From Anaerolineae bacterium (lineage in GTDB: Bacteria; Chloroflexota; Anaerolineae; UBA4142; SHND01), in contig JADZCJ010000089.1 in assembly GCA_020851635.1 (NCBI GenBank), positions 1-64,000 on the forward strand: a DNA stretch of 64,000 nucleotides. The letters run 5' to 3'. The notes under the pieces were generated by a model that had not been told where the DNA came from, searched no databases, and saw nothing but the letters and a program-made list of their open reading frames with translations. Shown here in pieces: positions 9,357 through 17,393 of the stretch; position 1 is the first letter of the stretch; each line of letters starts with the position of its first letter. The position numbers were made by a program, and so were the translations under genes.

Positions 9357-10184
9357 ATGAATCAGACCCTTCTCGAAGGTGAGCGAGTGGTCCACTATCA
9401 AATCGCTCCATCCAAACGCGTAACCACGATGGCGGGCGCAGCCCGCTATGTCAATCGCTTTGGCTTTTGCTGGCTTTTTGCGCCGCGCGACCGCAAACTG
9501 GAGCTGCCCGCGTTGTTTGAAGCGGTCAAGGGCAGGCGCGACGCGCATATTGAAGAATGGGACAGCGACTCGGACACGTTGTGGGCGTGGAAGAATGATT
9601 TGCCTGCGGCGCACCGCGTCTATTACGGCAAAGCGCTCGCGGGCAAACCTGTCTTTATTTCGTTGGAACATTTGCCCCATGTGCTCGCGGCATTGGGGTT
9701 GGACGATGTGTCCGAGGCGTACGCGCACGGCGCGGTGAGTTATGATGCCAGACGGATTTACGAGGCGCTGGAAGAATTGGGGGCGCAGCCAACGCAGAAC
9801 CTGAAACGCTCCGCGGGGTTTGTGGGCAAGCAAGGCGGCGCGCGCTACCACCGCGCGCTCGCCGAATTGCAGACCAAACTGGTTGTCGCTTCGATTGGGA
9901 CGACGAACGAGGGCGCGGCGTGGCCCTCGCAGATTTTTGATCTGGTCGCGCGCTGGTTCGAGCCGCAGGCAGACGCAGCGAAAAAGATTGATTTGAGGAC
10001 AGCGCGGTTGACGCTGATCGAGCGTTATCTCAAAACCGTGCTGGCTGCGCCGCCCGATGCTCTCGCCCGCTTGTTTGCAATTCCGCGTCCCGAATTAAGA
10101 CCGTTGTTGGACGAGTTGGAGAGCGCCGGGCGCGTGCGCGCGGCACAGGGCTGGGTGTTATCCAAGAGTTTCAAAAACGCCTGA
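9357..10184 (+). CDS. Winged-helix DNA-binding protein, AlkZ/YcaQ-related
   Basis: A 275-residue cytoplasmic protein. The first part (AGAARYVNRFGFCWLFAPRDR) and the middle (KRSAGFVGKQGGARYHRALAELQTKL) followed by a C-terminal helical domain resemble the winged-helix HTH_42 proteins of the AlkZ/YcaQ type. True AlkZ enzymes are about 400 residues and excise bulky or cross-linked bases through a QxQ catalytic motif; I do not see that motif here, so glycosylase activity is not claimed. More likely it belongs to the shorter AlkZ-related group of unknown function. The next gene starts 47 bp downstream. Confidence 0.55.
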   Translation: MNQTLLEGERVVHYQIAPSKRVTTMAGAARYVNRFGFCWLFAPRDRKLELPALFEAVKGRRDAHIEEWDSDSDTLWAWKNDLPAAHRVYYGKALAGKPVFISLEHLPHVLAALGLDDVSEAYAHGAVSYDARRIYEALEELGAQPTQNLKRSAGFVGKQGGARYHRALAELQTKLVVASIGTTNEGAAWPSQIFDLVARWFEPQADAAKKIDLRTARLTLIERYLKTVLAAPPDALARLFAIPRPELRPLLDELESAGRVRAAQGWVLSKSFKNA

Positions 10185-10231
10185 TTGGTCCCAATTTTAC
10201 CCTTGACGCATTTGGCTTTACACTTGGTCCG

Positions 10232-11875
10232 ATGCCTCTCGCCTTGCCCGAATCAATTCGCCTCCTGCTCCCCAACGCGCAGGTCAAGGTCATTCTCCTC
10301 GAAGACTATTTGCGCGGCGTCGTCGCCACCGCGCTGCCTGCGGATACGCCGCTCGAAGCGCAAAAGGCGCTCGCGGTCGCCGCGCGCACCTTTGCGGCAA
10401 ATACGCACCGTCACGCTGACCGAGATGCCGACGTTTGCACCCTGCGGCATTGCCAGGCATGGAACGAACGCGCCAACCCGCGCGCGGCCCGCGCCGTCCT
10501 CGAAACGCGCGGCATCGTCGCCACCTTTGACGACAAATTGATCGAAGCGTTCTATTTCGAGCATTGCGACGGCAAAACGCGCGACGCCAGGGGCGTGCTG
10601 ATAAATGCGCCCGGATATCTCAAGAGCGTGACCTGTGCCTGTGGCTTTGCTTCGCTCAAAGGGCACGGGATTGGCATGTGCCAGCGCGGGATGCTCGCAA
10701 TGGCGCGGCTTGGCGAAACCTATGCCAATATTCTCACGCACTATTACAGCGGGATTGCGCTTCAGGAAATTGGAGTGGACCAAACCACAACAACTGCTTT
10801 ATCCCGTCCCGCCCCGCGTCGCGGCGTGGCATCCATCGCGGGAACCGCACCTTCCGGACCGCGGACGCGCCCCGTCCCCTCCGGCGACACTGAACCAGCC
10901 CGGTCGAAATCAGAGCCAAGCGCGCCGGATCAAACAGCGCCCGGAAAAACAGATGCCGGGCGCGCGACGCCGCGCCGTTCGTCGCGCGCAAAACCGGAAC
11001 AGCCACAGCCATTACAGGCGTCAGAGCCGTCACAACCACTCTCTCGAGAGGTGACACCTCCACCCGCCGCGCCGGCTGCGCCACCCCCCGGAGCGGATGC
11101 GGCGCTCCAGGATGCGCACTCGCCGGAAGAGGACGGCTTGTATTTGTTTCTCGCAGTTGAGGACGTCAAGCCCGCCGCCGCGCCGCCGCCCGCCGCCGCA
11201 GAACCGCTTTCCGATTTACGACCCCCGCCCGCGTTCGACGCGCCCCCCTCTTTGTCTGTGCCCCAAGAGGCGTTTGAAGCGTCCGAACCACAGATGTTTG
11301 CGCCTCTGCCGAGCTCACCGCCTCCGCCCACGATGCCGGAAGAGGACTTGCCGAGCGAGAGTGAATTGGATTTTCTCGCGCCCCCGGTCGGCGTAATGCC
11401 CGAAGAACCGACGCAGGCAGATTTTGTTGCGCCGCCCGCTTTTGCGATCGAACCCGACCTGCACGAGTTTATGCCGCCCGTCGAACGGTTCTATTCGCCG
11501 CTCGATGCGCCGCCGACCATGCCCGAAGCGATGCCCTCGTTCGCCATTTCGGGCGCCGACGAGACACCGATTGCGTGGGCACCGCCGCCGCCGATGCAAG
11601 AGAGCGCATGGGCGATGAACCAGCCGCGCGTGCTGATGGATGTGCTGCCCGGACCGCGCATTATTGCGGGCAACCTTGCCAGACCCGGGACGCTCATTAC
11701 GATCCGCGACGCGCGCGGCAACAGCATCGTGACGGTCAGCGGCGTCGCAAAACAATACGGGCACGGCGGCTTTGAAGCGCCGCTCACCGATGATGGAGCG
11801 TATCAGGTGAAATTCGACGGCGCCGAACTCGATGTGAGTCTGGAGAGCGAAACCGTGTTTATCTATTATCAATAA
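10232..11875 (+). CDS. SpoIID/LytB-domain protein with long Pro-rich tail
   Basis: 547 residues in two parts. Residues about 15-180 are a SpoIID domain: VILLEDYLRGVVATALP, then LEAQKALAVAARTFAANTH, and the closing GHGIGMCQRGMLAMARLGETYANILTHYYSG. SpoIID enzymes are lytic transglycosylases acting on denuded peptidoglycan glycans; the catalytic Glu of the family would lie in the EDYL segment or near PADTPLEAQKA. Residues about 185-470 are low-complexity Pro/Ala/Glu. A compact 75-residue C-terminal domain (PRIIAGNLARPGTLITIRDARG) ends the protein. No signal peptide is visible, which is odd for a cell-wall enzyme. Ends at a bidirectional terminator. Confidence 0.8.
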   Translation: MPLALPESIRLLLPNAQVKVILLEDYLRGVVATALPADTPLEAQKALAVAARTFAANTHRHADRDADVCTLRHCQAWNERANPRAARAVLETRGIVATFDDKLIEAFYFEHCDGKTRDARGVLINAPGYLKSVTCACGFASLKGHGIGMCQRGMLAMARLGETYANILTHYYSGIALQEIGVDQTTTTALSRPAPRRGVASIAGTAPSGPRTRPVPSGDTEPARSKSEPSAPDQTAPGKTDAGRATPRRSSRAKPEQPQPLQASEPSQPLSREVTPPPAAPAAPPPGADAALQDAHSPEEDGLYLFLAVEDVKPAAAPPPAAAEPLSDLRPPPAFDAPPSLSVPQEAFEASEPQMFAPLPSSPPPPTMPEEDLPSESELDFLAPPVGVMPEEPTQADFVAPPAFAIEPDLHEFMPPVERFYSPLDAPPTMPEAMPSFAISGADETPIAWAPPPPMQESAWAMNQPRVLMDVLPGPRIIAGNLARPGTLITIRDARGNSIVTVSGVAKQYGHGGFEAPLTDDGAYQVKFDGAELDVSLESETVFIYYQ

Positions 11876-11914
11876 AAAATGCCGCCGTTCCGCTCGCGGA
11901 CGGCGGCATTTTTT
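11874..11914. terminator. Bidirectional intrinsic terminator
   Basis: AAAAAATGCCGCCG pairs with CGGCGGCATTTTTT around a short loop, with A- and T-runs on both sides. It serves the two convergent genes that meet here. Confidence 0.9.
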
Positions 11915-12827
11915 ATTGATGCTCACGTTTGAGCAGTCGGATGATCGTGGGAGTGATATCGGCGAGCGAACGAATCGTGCGGGCGGCATCGGCGCGATGT
12001 GCGCCGATCAAAATGGTGGGGACGGCGTTGAGGGTGTGTCCCTTGATTGTCCAATCTTCGATATTGCCGTGATCGCTGGTGATGATAACCAGATCGGTTT
12101 CGGGATTCATTTGCGCGATGATGCCGCCCCAGAACTCGTCCAACTCGTTCAAAACCGCAAACATATCGTCGCGGTTGTCCTTGTGTCCGACGATATCCGT
12201 GGGGGCATACTCGAACGCGGTGAAATCGTATTTTTGCGCGAGCCGCATCAAATTATTGCCCGCAATCCGCGCCGTGATGCGGGACACGGGCGCGCCCAGC
12301 TCCGCCCAATAGCTATTGTCCATGGCAAGCCCGCTGACCGCGTCCCCCACTGCAAGATCATTGACGTCGCGCAGACGCACCCCCCCCGCAAGCGCGGCCT
12401 GGAGCGTCGCGGTGCGGCGCGCTTTGCCGCGCGCGAGCCGCTCCAAATAGAACGGCGGGTAGGCGTTGCCGAACGCGGTCGAAAACCCGAGCGCATCGAG
12501 CTGTTTGAAAATGCTGTGTTCCTGCAAAATCTCGCGCAGCGCCTGGTTCGGATAGGGTCCCAGATGTTCGCCGATGGCGGCGGCGGCGTTGGTCCCCGTA
12601 AAAATCGTCGTCTGCCCCGTTCCGCTTTGCGGCGTCCCTGGCACGTCGAGGCGCGCGTCGGTCGGAACAAGGAGCGCGCTCGCGCCCTGCAGGATGCCGT
12701 CCTCGCGGGTCGGGATTTTGCCGAAAAGGGCGCGAAGGTTTGTCATGGGCGCGACCAGAAAAGGGTTGACTGCCGGGTCATTCGCGCCCAAACCCACGCC
12801 GTCACAGAAAACGAGGAGAATACGCAT
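11913..12827 (-). CDS. Alkaline-phosphatase-superfamily metalloenzyme (phosphoglycerate mutase-like)
   Basis: 304-residue soluble protein of the metalloenzyme family that includes cofactor-independent phosphoglycerate mutase and phosphopentomutase. The N-terminal MRILLVFCDGVGLG holds the first metal aspartate, PGTPQSGTGQTTIFTG the catalytic Ser/Thr region, and VIITSDHGNIED with IKGHTLNAVPTILIG the second metal site. The frame extends 30 codons further upstream, but ATG at 12827 starts directly at the first strand of the fold. The exact substrate is unknown. It ends inside the shared terminator. Confidence 0.8.
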   Translation of the reverse strand: MRILLVFCDGVGLGANDPAVNPFLVAPMTNLRALFGKIPTREDGILQGASALLVPTDARLDVPGTPQSGTGQTTIFTGTNAAAAIGEHLGPYPNQALREILQEHSIFKQLDALGFSTAFGNAYPPFYLERLARGKARRTATLQAALAGGVRLRDVNDLAVGDAVSGLAMDNSYWAELGAPVSRITARIAGNNLMRLAQKYDFTAFEYAPTDIVGHKDNRDDMFAVLNELDEFWGGIIAQMNPETDLVIITSDHGNIEDWTIKGHTLNAVPTILIGAHRADAARTIRSLADITPTIIRLLKREHQ

Positions 12828-12938
12828 CGGCAAGAGACAAGAAAACAGGTAGACAGGACATTCCTGCATACCTGTTTCGTTCCTGTAGTGTGTACCATGA
12901 TAACGACACAGCGTCAAACTCTGGTGATTACTTGATTC

Positions 12939-12995
12939 TCAAAACCCTCGAGGTCGGGCAAACTCGATTCGCCGCGAGACCCTCGAAGGTTTTGA
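12939..12995. repeat. Inverted pair of AAAACC-TTCGAGG repeats
   Basis: TCAAAACCCTCGAGGT at 12939-12954 and ACCCTCGAAGGTTTTGA at 12979-12995 are inverted copies. A third copy, the near-perfect palindrome AAAACCTTCGAGGTTTT, lies at 14352-14368 just after the next gene, so the copies bracket it. Confidence 0.6.
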
Positions 12996-13050
12996 ACGCA
13001 AACTTGTGTCGCGCGATGTGGGCAATCATCGGCTCGAGTCCGGTTGACAA

Positions 13051-14346
13051 ATGAATCCACCTGAAATTAACAAACGTTCGTTCGGGCGCGTCTCTCTAGT
13101 TTTGTTGGGTCTCTTGGCATTGCTGGCGGGCTGCGGCGGCGCGACGACGCCCACCCCGGTTGTTCCTCCGCCGCAAACTTCAAGCCCCACATTTGTTTCC
13201 CCCCCCTCTACAGTTCAACCTTCGCCCACCCCGGGCGGTTTTTTTGTTTCCATCTTGAATCGGCGCCTCGATCGTCAGGAAATCGCGGACGCGATCCAGA
13301 GCGAAGACAGCGTCACGGTTGGCGGTTGGAACTATGCCGCGAGCGATGCGTTGACAATACAGTTTGAAGCATGGGTGAAATCCGAGTACGGCGTTGATGT
13401 GCGGTTAGAGTATATCCGCGAGCCGTCCCCCGCCGCGTATCTCGAACAGGTCTATGCGGCACAGCAAGACAACGCGACCGTGCCGTATGACGTGGTGGCG
13501 GTCGAGGAGAATTATTTGATTGACGCGCTGGCGCACGATGCGGTAGAGAAAATGCTGCCGTCGGACCTGGTGAGCAATGCGGCGCGCATCGCAATTTTGC
13601 CCGACCACACACCGTATGCAGTGCCATTTCAAGCGTCGGCGACGGTTGCGCCGATTTTTCACGCGGACAGGGTGGGCGAATGGTTTCACGACTGGCGGGA
13701 CCTGGCGGACGCGCGGTTGAGGCGGCGAATCGCGCTGCCGCGCGCCGAGGGCAAGGTCGCCGGGCTGTTTCTGGTCGGGCTGGCGGGTTCGCTGGGCAAA
13801 GATTACAAAAACCCCGCACAGATGCGCGAGACGATCGAATTTGTCTGCGCCGATTTGCAGCCCAACGTGCTGCAGTACACGAACAATTTCTCCGAGATCC
13901 AGGAACTGCTGCGTGAGAACCGCATTGATGCGGCGGTGACATGGAACCTGTTGGCGCGTCTCGAGCGGTATTCCGGCGCGGACGGCACGGGCGACATTGT
14001 GTTTGTGCCGATGACGTCGGGTCAGCCCGCCATCAACGGCTACGCCTGGATTCCCAAAGGCGCGTCACATCCCGTGCTGGCGCAGTTGTTTGTGCAGTGG
14101 CGGCTGAGCGATGCGGCGCAGTTTCCGGACGAGGCGTGGGACCTTTCGAATGTCGAGTGGGGCGAATACCACGAGGGACCCTTGAGCAGCGCGGGTGTAG
14201 AGGTCCCACAACCGGTCCGAGGAGCATATGAATCTGTGTATCCGTCGCCCGAAGAGATAAAACAGTACTATTACGCGGTGGATTGGGCGTATTACGCAGA
14301 GCACGAAGCGGAATGGCTGGAACAGTATGGCAAATGCGCAAGTTGA
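13051..14346 (+). CDS. Orphan ABC-type solute-binding lipoprotein
   Basis: 431-residue exported lipoprotein: signal peptide, lipobox LLAGCGG at about residues 25-31, a Pro/Thr/Ser linker to about 62, then a periplasmic-binding fold of the family 1 / spermidine-putrescine type (EAWVKSEYGVDVRLEYI, YDVVAVEENYLIDAL, VPFQASATVAPIFHADRV, AAVTWNLLARLERY). There is no permease or ATPase gene next to it, so partner and ligand are unknown. It could equally be a sensor. TTGACA immediately before the start is not placed to act as its promoter. Confidence 0.75.
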   Translation: MNPPEINKRSFGRVSLVLLGLLALLAGCGGATTPTPVVPPPQTSSPTFVSPPSTVQPSPTPGGFFVSILNRRLDRQEIADAIQSEDSVTVGGWNYAASDALTIQFEAWVKSEYGVDVRLEYIREPSPAAYLEQVYAAQQDNATVPYDVVAVEENYLIDALAHDAVEKMLPSDLVSNAARIAILPDHTPYAVPFQASATVAPIFHADRVGEWFHDWRDLADARLRRRIALPRAEGKVAGLFLVGLAGSLGKDYKNPAQMRETIEFVCADLQPNVLQYTNNFSEIQELLRENRIDAAVTWNLLARLERYSGADGTGDIVFVPMTSGQPAINGYAWIPKGASHPVLAQLFVQWRLSDAAQFPDEAWDLSNVEWGEYHEGPLSSAGVEVPQPVRGAYESVYPSPEEIKQYYYAVDWAYYAEHEAEWLEQYGKCAS

Positions 14347-14351
14347 ACGGG

Positions 14352-14368
14352 AAAACCTTCGAGGTTTT
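14352..14368. repeat. Palindromic AAAACCTTCGAGGTTTT repeat
   Basis: A 17-bp near-perfect palindrome matching the inverted pair at 12939-12995. It could form a small hairpin downstream of the solute-binding gene but lacks a T-run. Confidence 0.55.
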
Positions 14369-14444
14369 GGCGACGCGGTTGAAACGCGCGGGAAATGCGG
14401 ATAGAATCAGAGTCATGCGATTGATATGTTGATTGGATGGAAAA

Positions 14445-16172
14445 ATGGGGGACACAAACAAAATTGATTTGGGGCGAGGGGCGTCGGCGAAACAGGTGGT
14501 CGCGGGGCGTGACAACACCGTGACGCTCATCGAGCAGCAGATCATTCAATTCGGCGCGCGTCAAATTCTTGACGCGCGCTTTTCATTGCCCGCCAAACCC
14601 GAGCCGTTCGAGGGGCGTGAGGATGAGGTGAGGGAGGTCGTCAGGCGGCTGCGAGAAGGCAGGGGCAGTCTGGTGAGCGGGCTGGCGGGGTTGGGGGGCG
14701 TGGGGAAAACGGCGGTGGCGATTGTGGCGGCGCACACGGTCGCGGAAAAATTTCCTGACGGGCAGATCTGGGTGGAGTTGCGCGGGACGAGTGATGCGCC
14801 GATGCCGGTGAGCGAGGTCATGGCGACTGTGATACGCGCGCTGGAACCGAACCCGGATTTGCGAAATCCGAGCGAGGCGGAACTGGCGGGGATGTATCGC
14901 ACGGCGCTGCACGGGAAACGAGTGTTGTTGGGGTTGGACAATGCGCGGGATGCGGGGCAGGTGCAGCCGCTGTTGGTCGCGCCGCCCGCTGCGGTGCTGG
15001 TGACGGCGCGGACGGGGTTCACGCTGGCGGGGCTTGTGCCACTGCGACTGGACACGCTGAAAAAAGAGGACGCAGAGAAATTGCTGGTCGAATTGTGTCC
15101 GCGGAGCGGAGGAAATGCGGGAGAACTTGCCGAGTTGTGCGGGTGTTTGCCGCTGGCGCTGCGAATTGCGGGACGGTATCTGGCGGAACACGAGGCGGTT
15201 GTGGTGGCGCGCTATGTGGGGCAGGTGCGCGAACGGCGTTTGCATTCGTTAAAAGCGGAGGGAGAACGCGACCTCGAGGCGGTGTTTGCCGAGACGTACG
15301 ATTATTTGTCGGACGACATGCAGACGCGGTGGAGAGCGCTGGGCGTGTTTGTGGCGTCGTTCACGGCGAGCGCGGCGGGGTATGTGTGGGGATTGGACGA
15401 GCCGGACGGGGCGCAGGAGATTTTGAGCGAGCTGGCGCGGTTGAGCATCGTGGAATATGACGCCGAGAGCGAGAGATTTGATTTGCATGATTTGCTGCGC
15501 GAGTTTGCGGGCGGACGATTACCCGGCGGCGAACGACGAACGGCGGAAAAGCGATACGCCGTGTTTTTCAAAAATGTATCGAGCGCGGCGAATGATTTGT
15601 ATTTGGAGGGTGGGGAGAATGTGGTCGCGGGGCTGAAATTGTTCGAGCAAGAATTGACGCACATCCGGGCGGGACAAAAATGGGCGGCGGAGAATTGGGA
15701 GACGAATGAGGAGGTGGCGCGGTTGTGCATCGAATATCCTTTGGACGCAGCTCATACCGTCAATTTGCGCTTGAGCGCGCGTGAACAAATTCGATGGTTG
15801 GAAGAGGCGGTCAAGGCGGCGCGCAAATTGGGTGACAAGAGGTTGGAGGGGACTGCGCTCGGCAACCTGGGGAGTGCGTATGCGGATTTGGGCGAGGTGC
15901 GGCAGGCGATTGGGTATTATGAGCAAGCGCTGGTGATTGCTCGGGAGATCGGGGACCGGCGGGGGGAGGGGAATGCGCTGGGCAACCTGGGGTTGGCGTA
16001 TGCGGCTTTGGGCGAGGTGCGCCGGGCGATTGAGTTTTATGAGCAGCAGTTGGCGATTGTGCGCGAGATCGGGGATCGGCGGGGGGAGGGGAATGCACTT
16101 GGCAACCTGGGGTTGGCGTATTACAGTTTGGGCGAGGTGCGGCAGGCGATTGGGTATTATGAGCAGCGCTAG
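14445..16172 (+). CDS. NB-ARC/TPR STAND ATPase (NLR-like), truncated by in-frame TAG
   Basis: Signal-transduction ATPase of the NB-ARC/STAND class. Numbered from the ATG at 14445: glycine/asparagine-rich motif at 2-24 (GDTNKIDLGRGASAKQVV), Walker A GLGGVGKT at 82-89, Walker B LLGLDN at 161-166, the GxP motif GCLPLALRIAG at 233-243, and the MHD-equivalent FDLHDLLREFA at about 345-355. A TPR array starts near residue 469. Codon 576 is TAG (16170-16172), but the TPR frame continues without a break to 16955. In other repeats the matching codon is TTG (Leu), so one T-to-A change explains the stop. A TTG start at 14433 is possible but weaker. NLR-like proteins of this layout often sense phage or invasive signals and trigger a partner effector; that role is inferred. 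Confidence 0.85.
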   Translation: MGDTNKIDLGRGASAKQVVAGRDNTVTLIEQQIIQFGARQILDARFSLPAKPEPFEGREDEVREVVRRLREGRGSLVSGLAGLGGVGKTAVAIVAAHTVAEKFPDGQIWVELRGTSDAPMPVSEVMATVIRALEPNPDLRNPSEAELAGMYRTALHGKRVLLGLDNARDAGQVQPLLVAPPAAVLVTARTGFTLAGLVPLRLDTLKKEDAEKLLVELCPRSGGNAGELAELCGCLPLALRIAGRYLAEHEAVVVARYVGQVRERRLHSLKAEGERDLEAVFAETYDYLSDDMQTRWRALGVFVASFTASAAGYVWGLDEPDGAQEILSELARLSIVEYDAESERFDLHDLLREFAGGRLPGGERRTAEKRYAVFFKNVSSAANDLYLEGGENVVAGLKLFEQELTHIRAGQKWAAENWETNEEVARLCIEYPLDAAHTVNLRLSAREQIRWLEEAVKAARKLGDKRLEGTALGNLGSAYADLGEVRQAIGYYEQALVIAREIGDRRGEGNALGNLGLAYAALGEVRRAIEFYEQQLAIVREIGDRRGEGNALGNLGLAYYSLGEVRQAIGYYEQR

Positions 16173-16850
16173 GAGATCGCACGCGAGATCGGGGACCGGC
16201 GGGGCGAAGCGACAGCGCTCGGCAGCCTGGGGAATGCGTATGCAGCTTTGGGCGAGGTGCGCCGGGCGATTGGGTATTATGAGCAGCACTTGGAGAAAGC
16301 ACGCGAGATCGGCGACCGGCGGGGGGAAGCGGCTGCGCTGGGCAACCTGGGGGTCGCGTACAAGGACTTGGGCGAGGTGCGCCGGGCGATTGAGTTTTAT
16401 GAGCAAGCGTTGGTGATTGACCGCGAGATCGGCGACCGGCGGGGGGAAGCGGCTGCGCTGGGCAACCTGGGGAATGCGTATTACAGTTTGGGCGAAGTGC
16501 GCCGGGCGATCGAGTTCTGTGAGCAGCAGTTGGCGATTGTGCGCGAGATCGGGGACCGGCGGGGGGAAGGGGCGGCCCTCGGCAACCTGGGGTTGGCGTA
16601 TGCGGCTTTGGGCGAGGTGCGGCAAGCGATTGAGTATTATGAGCAGGCGCTGGTGATTGATCGGGAGATCGGGGACCGGCGGGGCGAAGGAGCTGATCTG
16701 GGCAACCTGGGGAATGCGTATGCGGATTTGGGCGAGGTGCGCCGGGCGAGTGGGTATTATGAGCAGCGCTTGGAGATCGCGCGCGAGATCGGCAACCGGC
16801 GGGGGGAGGGGAATGCGCTGGCGAATATGGGGCTGGCATACAAGAAATTG
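15847..16850 (+). repeat. 120-bp tandem repeat array encoding TPR units
   Basis: About eight and a half units of exactly 120 bp (40 codons each) with very high nucleotide identity: ...CTGGGCAACCTGGGG...TTGGGCGAGGTGCGC...GAGATCGGGGACCGG.... Differences cluster at a few codons (tyrosine/serine versus alanine/aspartate after GCGTAT). Such uniformity implies recent amplification or gene conversion and would allow unit gain or loss. Confidence 0.9.
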
Positions 16851-16955
16851 GGTGATATAAAGCGCGCAAAAGAGATGTGGGAAGGGGCGTTGGAGATATA
16901 TGTGGCGATTGAGGACCCGAATGCGGAGAGGGTGAGGGGGTGGTTGAAGGGGTAA
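16173..16955 (+). pseudogene. C-terminal TPR part of the NB-ARC protein after the TAG
   Basis: Same reading frame as the upstream gene, 260 codons to the TAA at 16955. It contains about six further TPR units of consensus GNALGNLGLAYADLGEVRRA, then a final cap (KKLGDIKRAKEMWEGALEIY). The first possible start, TTG at 16248, has no clear ribosome binding site, so this is probably a lost C-terminus, or is made by read-through of the TAG. The intact protein would have 836 residues. Confidence 0.75.
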
Positions 16956-16972
16956 GGTGTGTGGGGGGCGAA

Positions 16973-17220
16973 AGGGGTTGGAACGCGAAAGGCGCGAAAG
17001 GGATTGGAACGCGAAAGGACACGAAAGGGATTGGAACACGAAAGGGCGCGAAAGGGATTGGAACACGAAAGGCGCGAAAGGGGTTGGAACACGAAAGGGC
17101 GCGAAAGGGGTTGGAACACGAAAGGGCGCGAAAGGGGTTGGAACACGAAAGGCGCGAAAGGGATTGGAACGCGAAAGGCGCGAAAGGGGTTGGAACACGA
17201 AAGGACACGAAAGGGGCAAA
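16973..17220. repeat. 26/27-bp minisatellite, nine copies
   Basis: Tandem units beginning TTGGAAC at 16978, 17004, 17031, 17058, 17084, 17111, 17138, 17164 and 17190. The unit is TTGGAACACGAAAGG followed by GCGCGAAAGGGG; length differs by one G in the G-runs. Two sub-types occur (GCGCGAAAG and ACACGAAAG; GAACACG and GAACGCG). Confidence 0.9.
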
Positions 17221-17262
17221 CCCCTGATACGCGCGGGGCGTGAGAGGGGGGGGTGGTGATTT

Positions 17263-17350
17263 GTAGAGACGCAAGATATTGCGTCTCTACGGGGCAATCG
17301 CAAGATATTGCGTCTCTACGGGACAATCGCAAGAGCTGGCGTCTCTGCGG
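17263..17350. repeat. GTAGAGACGC palindromic repeats, three degenerate copies
   Basis: A 28-bp palindrome GTAGAGACGCAAG...TTGCGTCTCTAC at 17263-17290, a half copy at 17301-17319 and a more diverged copy to 17350, linked by GGGGCAATCG spacers. An exact sister palindrome lies at 25548-25575. Confidence 0.85.
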
Positions 17351-17393
17351 TTTCGAGACAGGGCGCGACGCCAGCCGGATAATGAATATCGGT

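Larger units (their letters stand above)
16956..17393. other. Non-coding region with minisatellite and palindromes
   Basis: 437 bases without a credible gene. All three plus frames and long minus frames are open only because the repeat unit lacks stop codons. It holds the 26/27-bp minisatellite and the GTAGAGACGC palindromes listed separately. Confidence 0.7.

Noticed and set aside
13045-13050. TTGACA as a promoter for the orphan binding-protein gene
   Set aside because: It abuts the start codon, leaving no room for a -10 box and leader.
16978-17220. CRISPR-like array
   Set aside because: Units are 26/27 bp head-to-tail with no spacers; no cas genes.
15519-17303. 594-codon minus-strand frame (and a second at 15811-17274)
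   Set aside because: Antisense to the TPR array and minisatellite. The repeats lack stops on both strands, and the predicted protein is just repeated Arg/Pro/His or Phe/Arg/Pro words.
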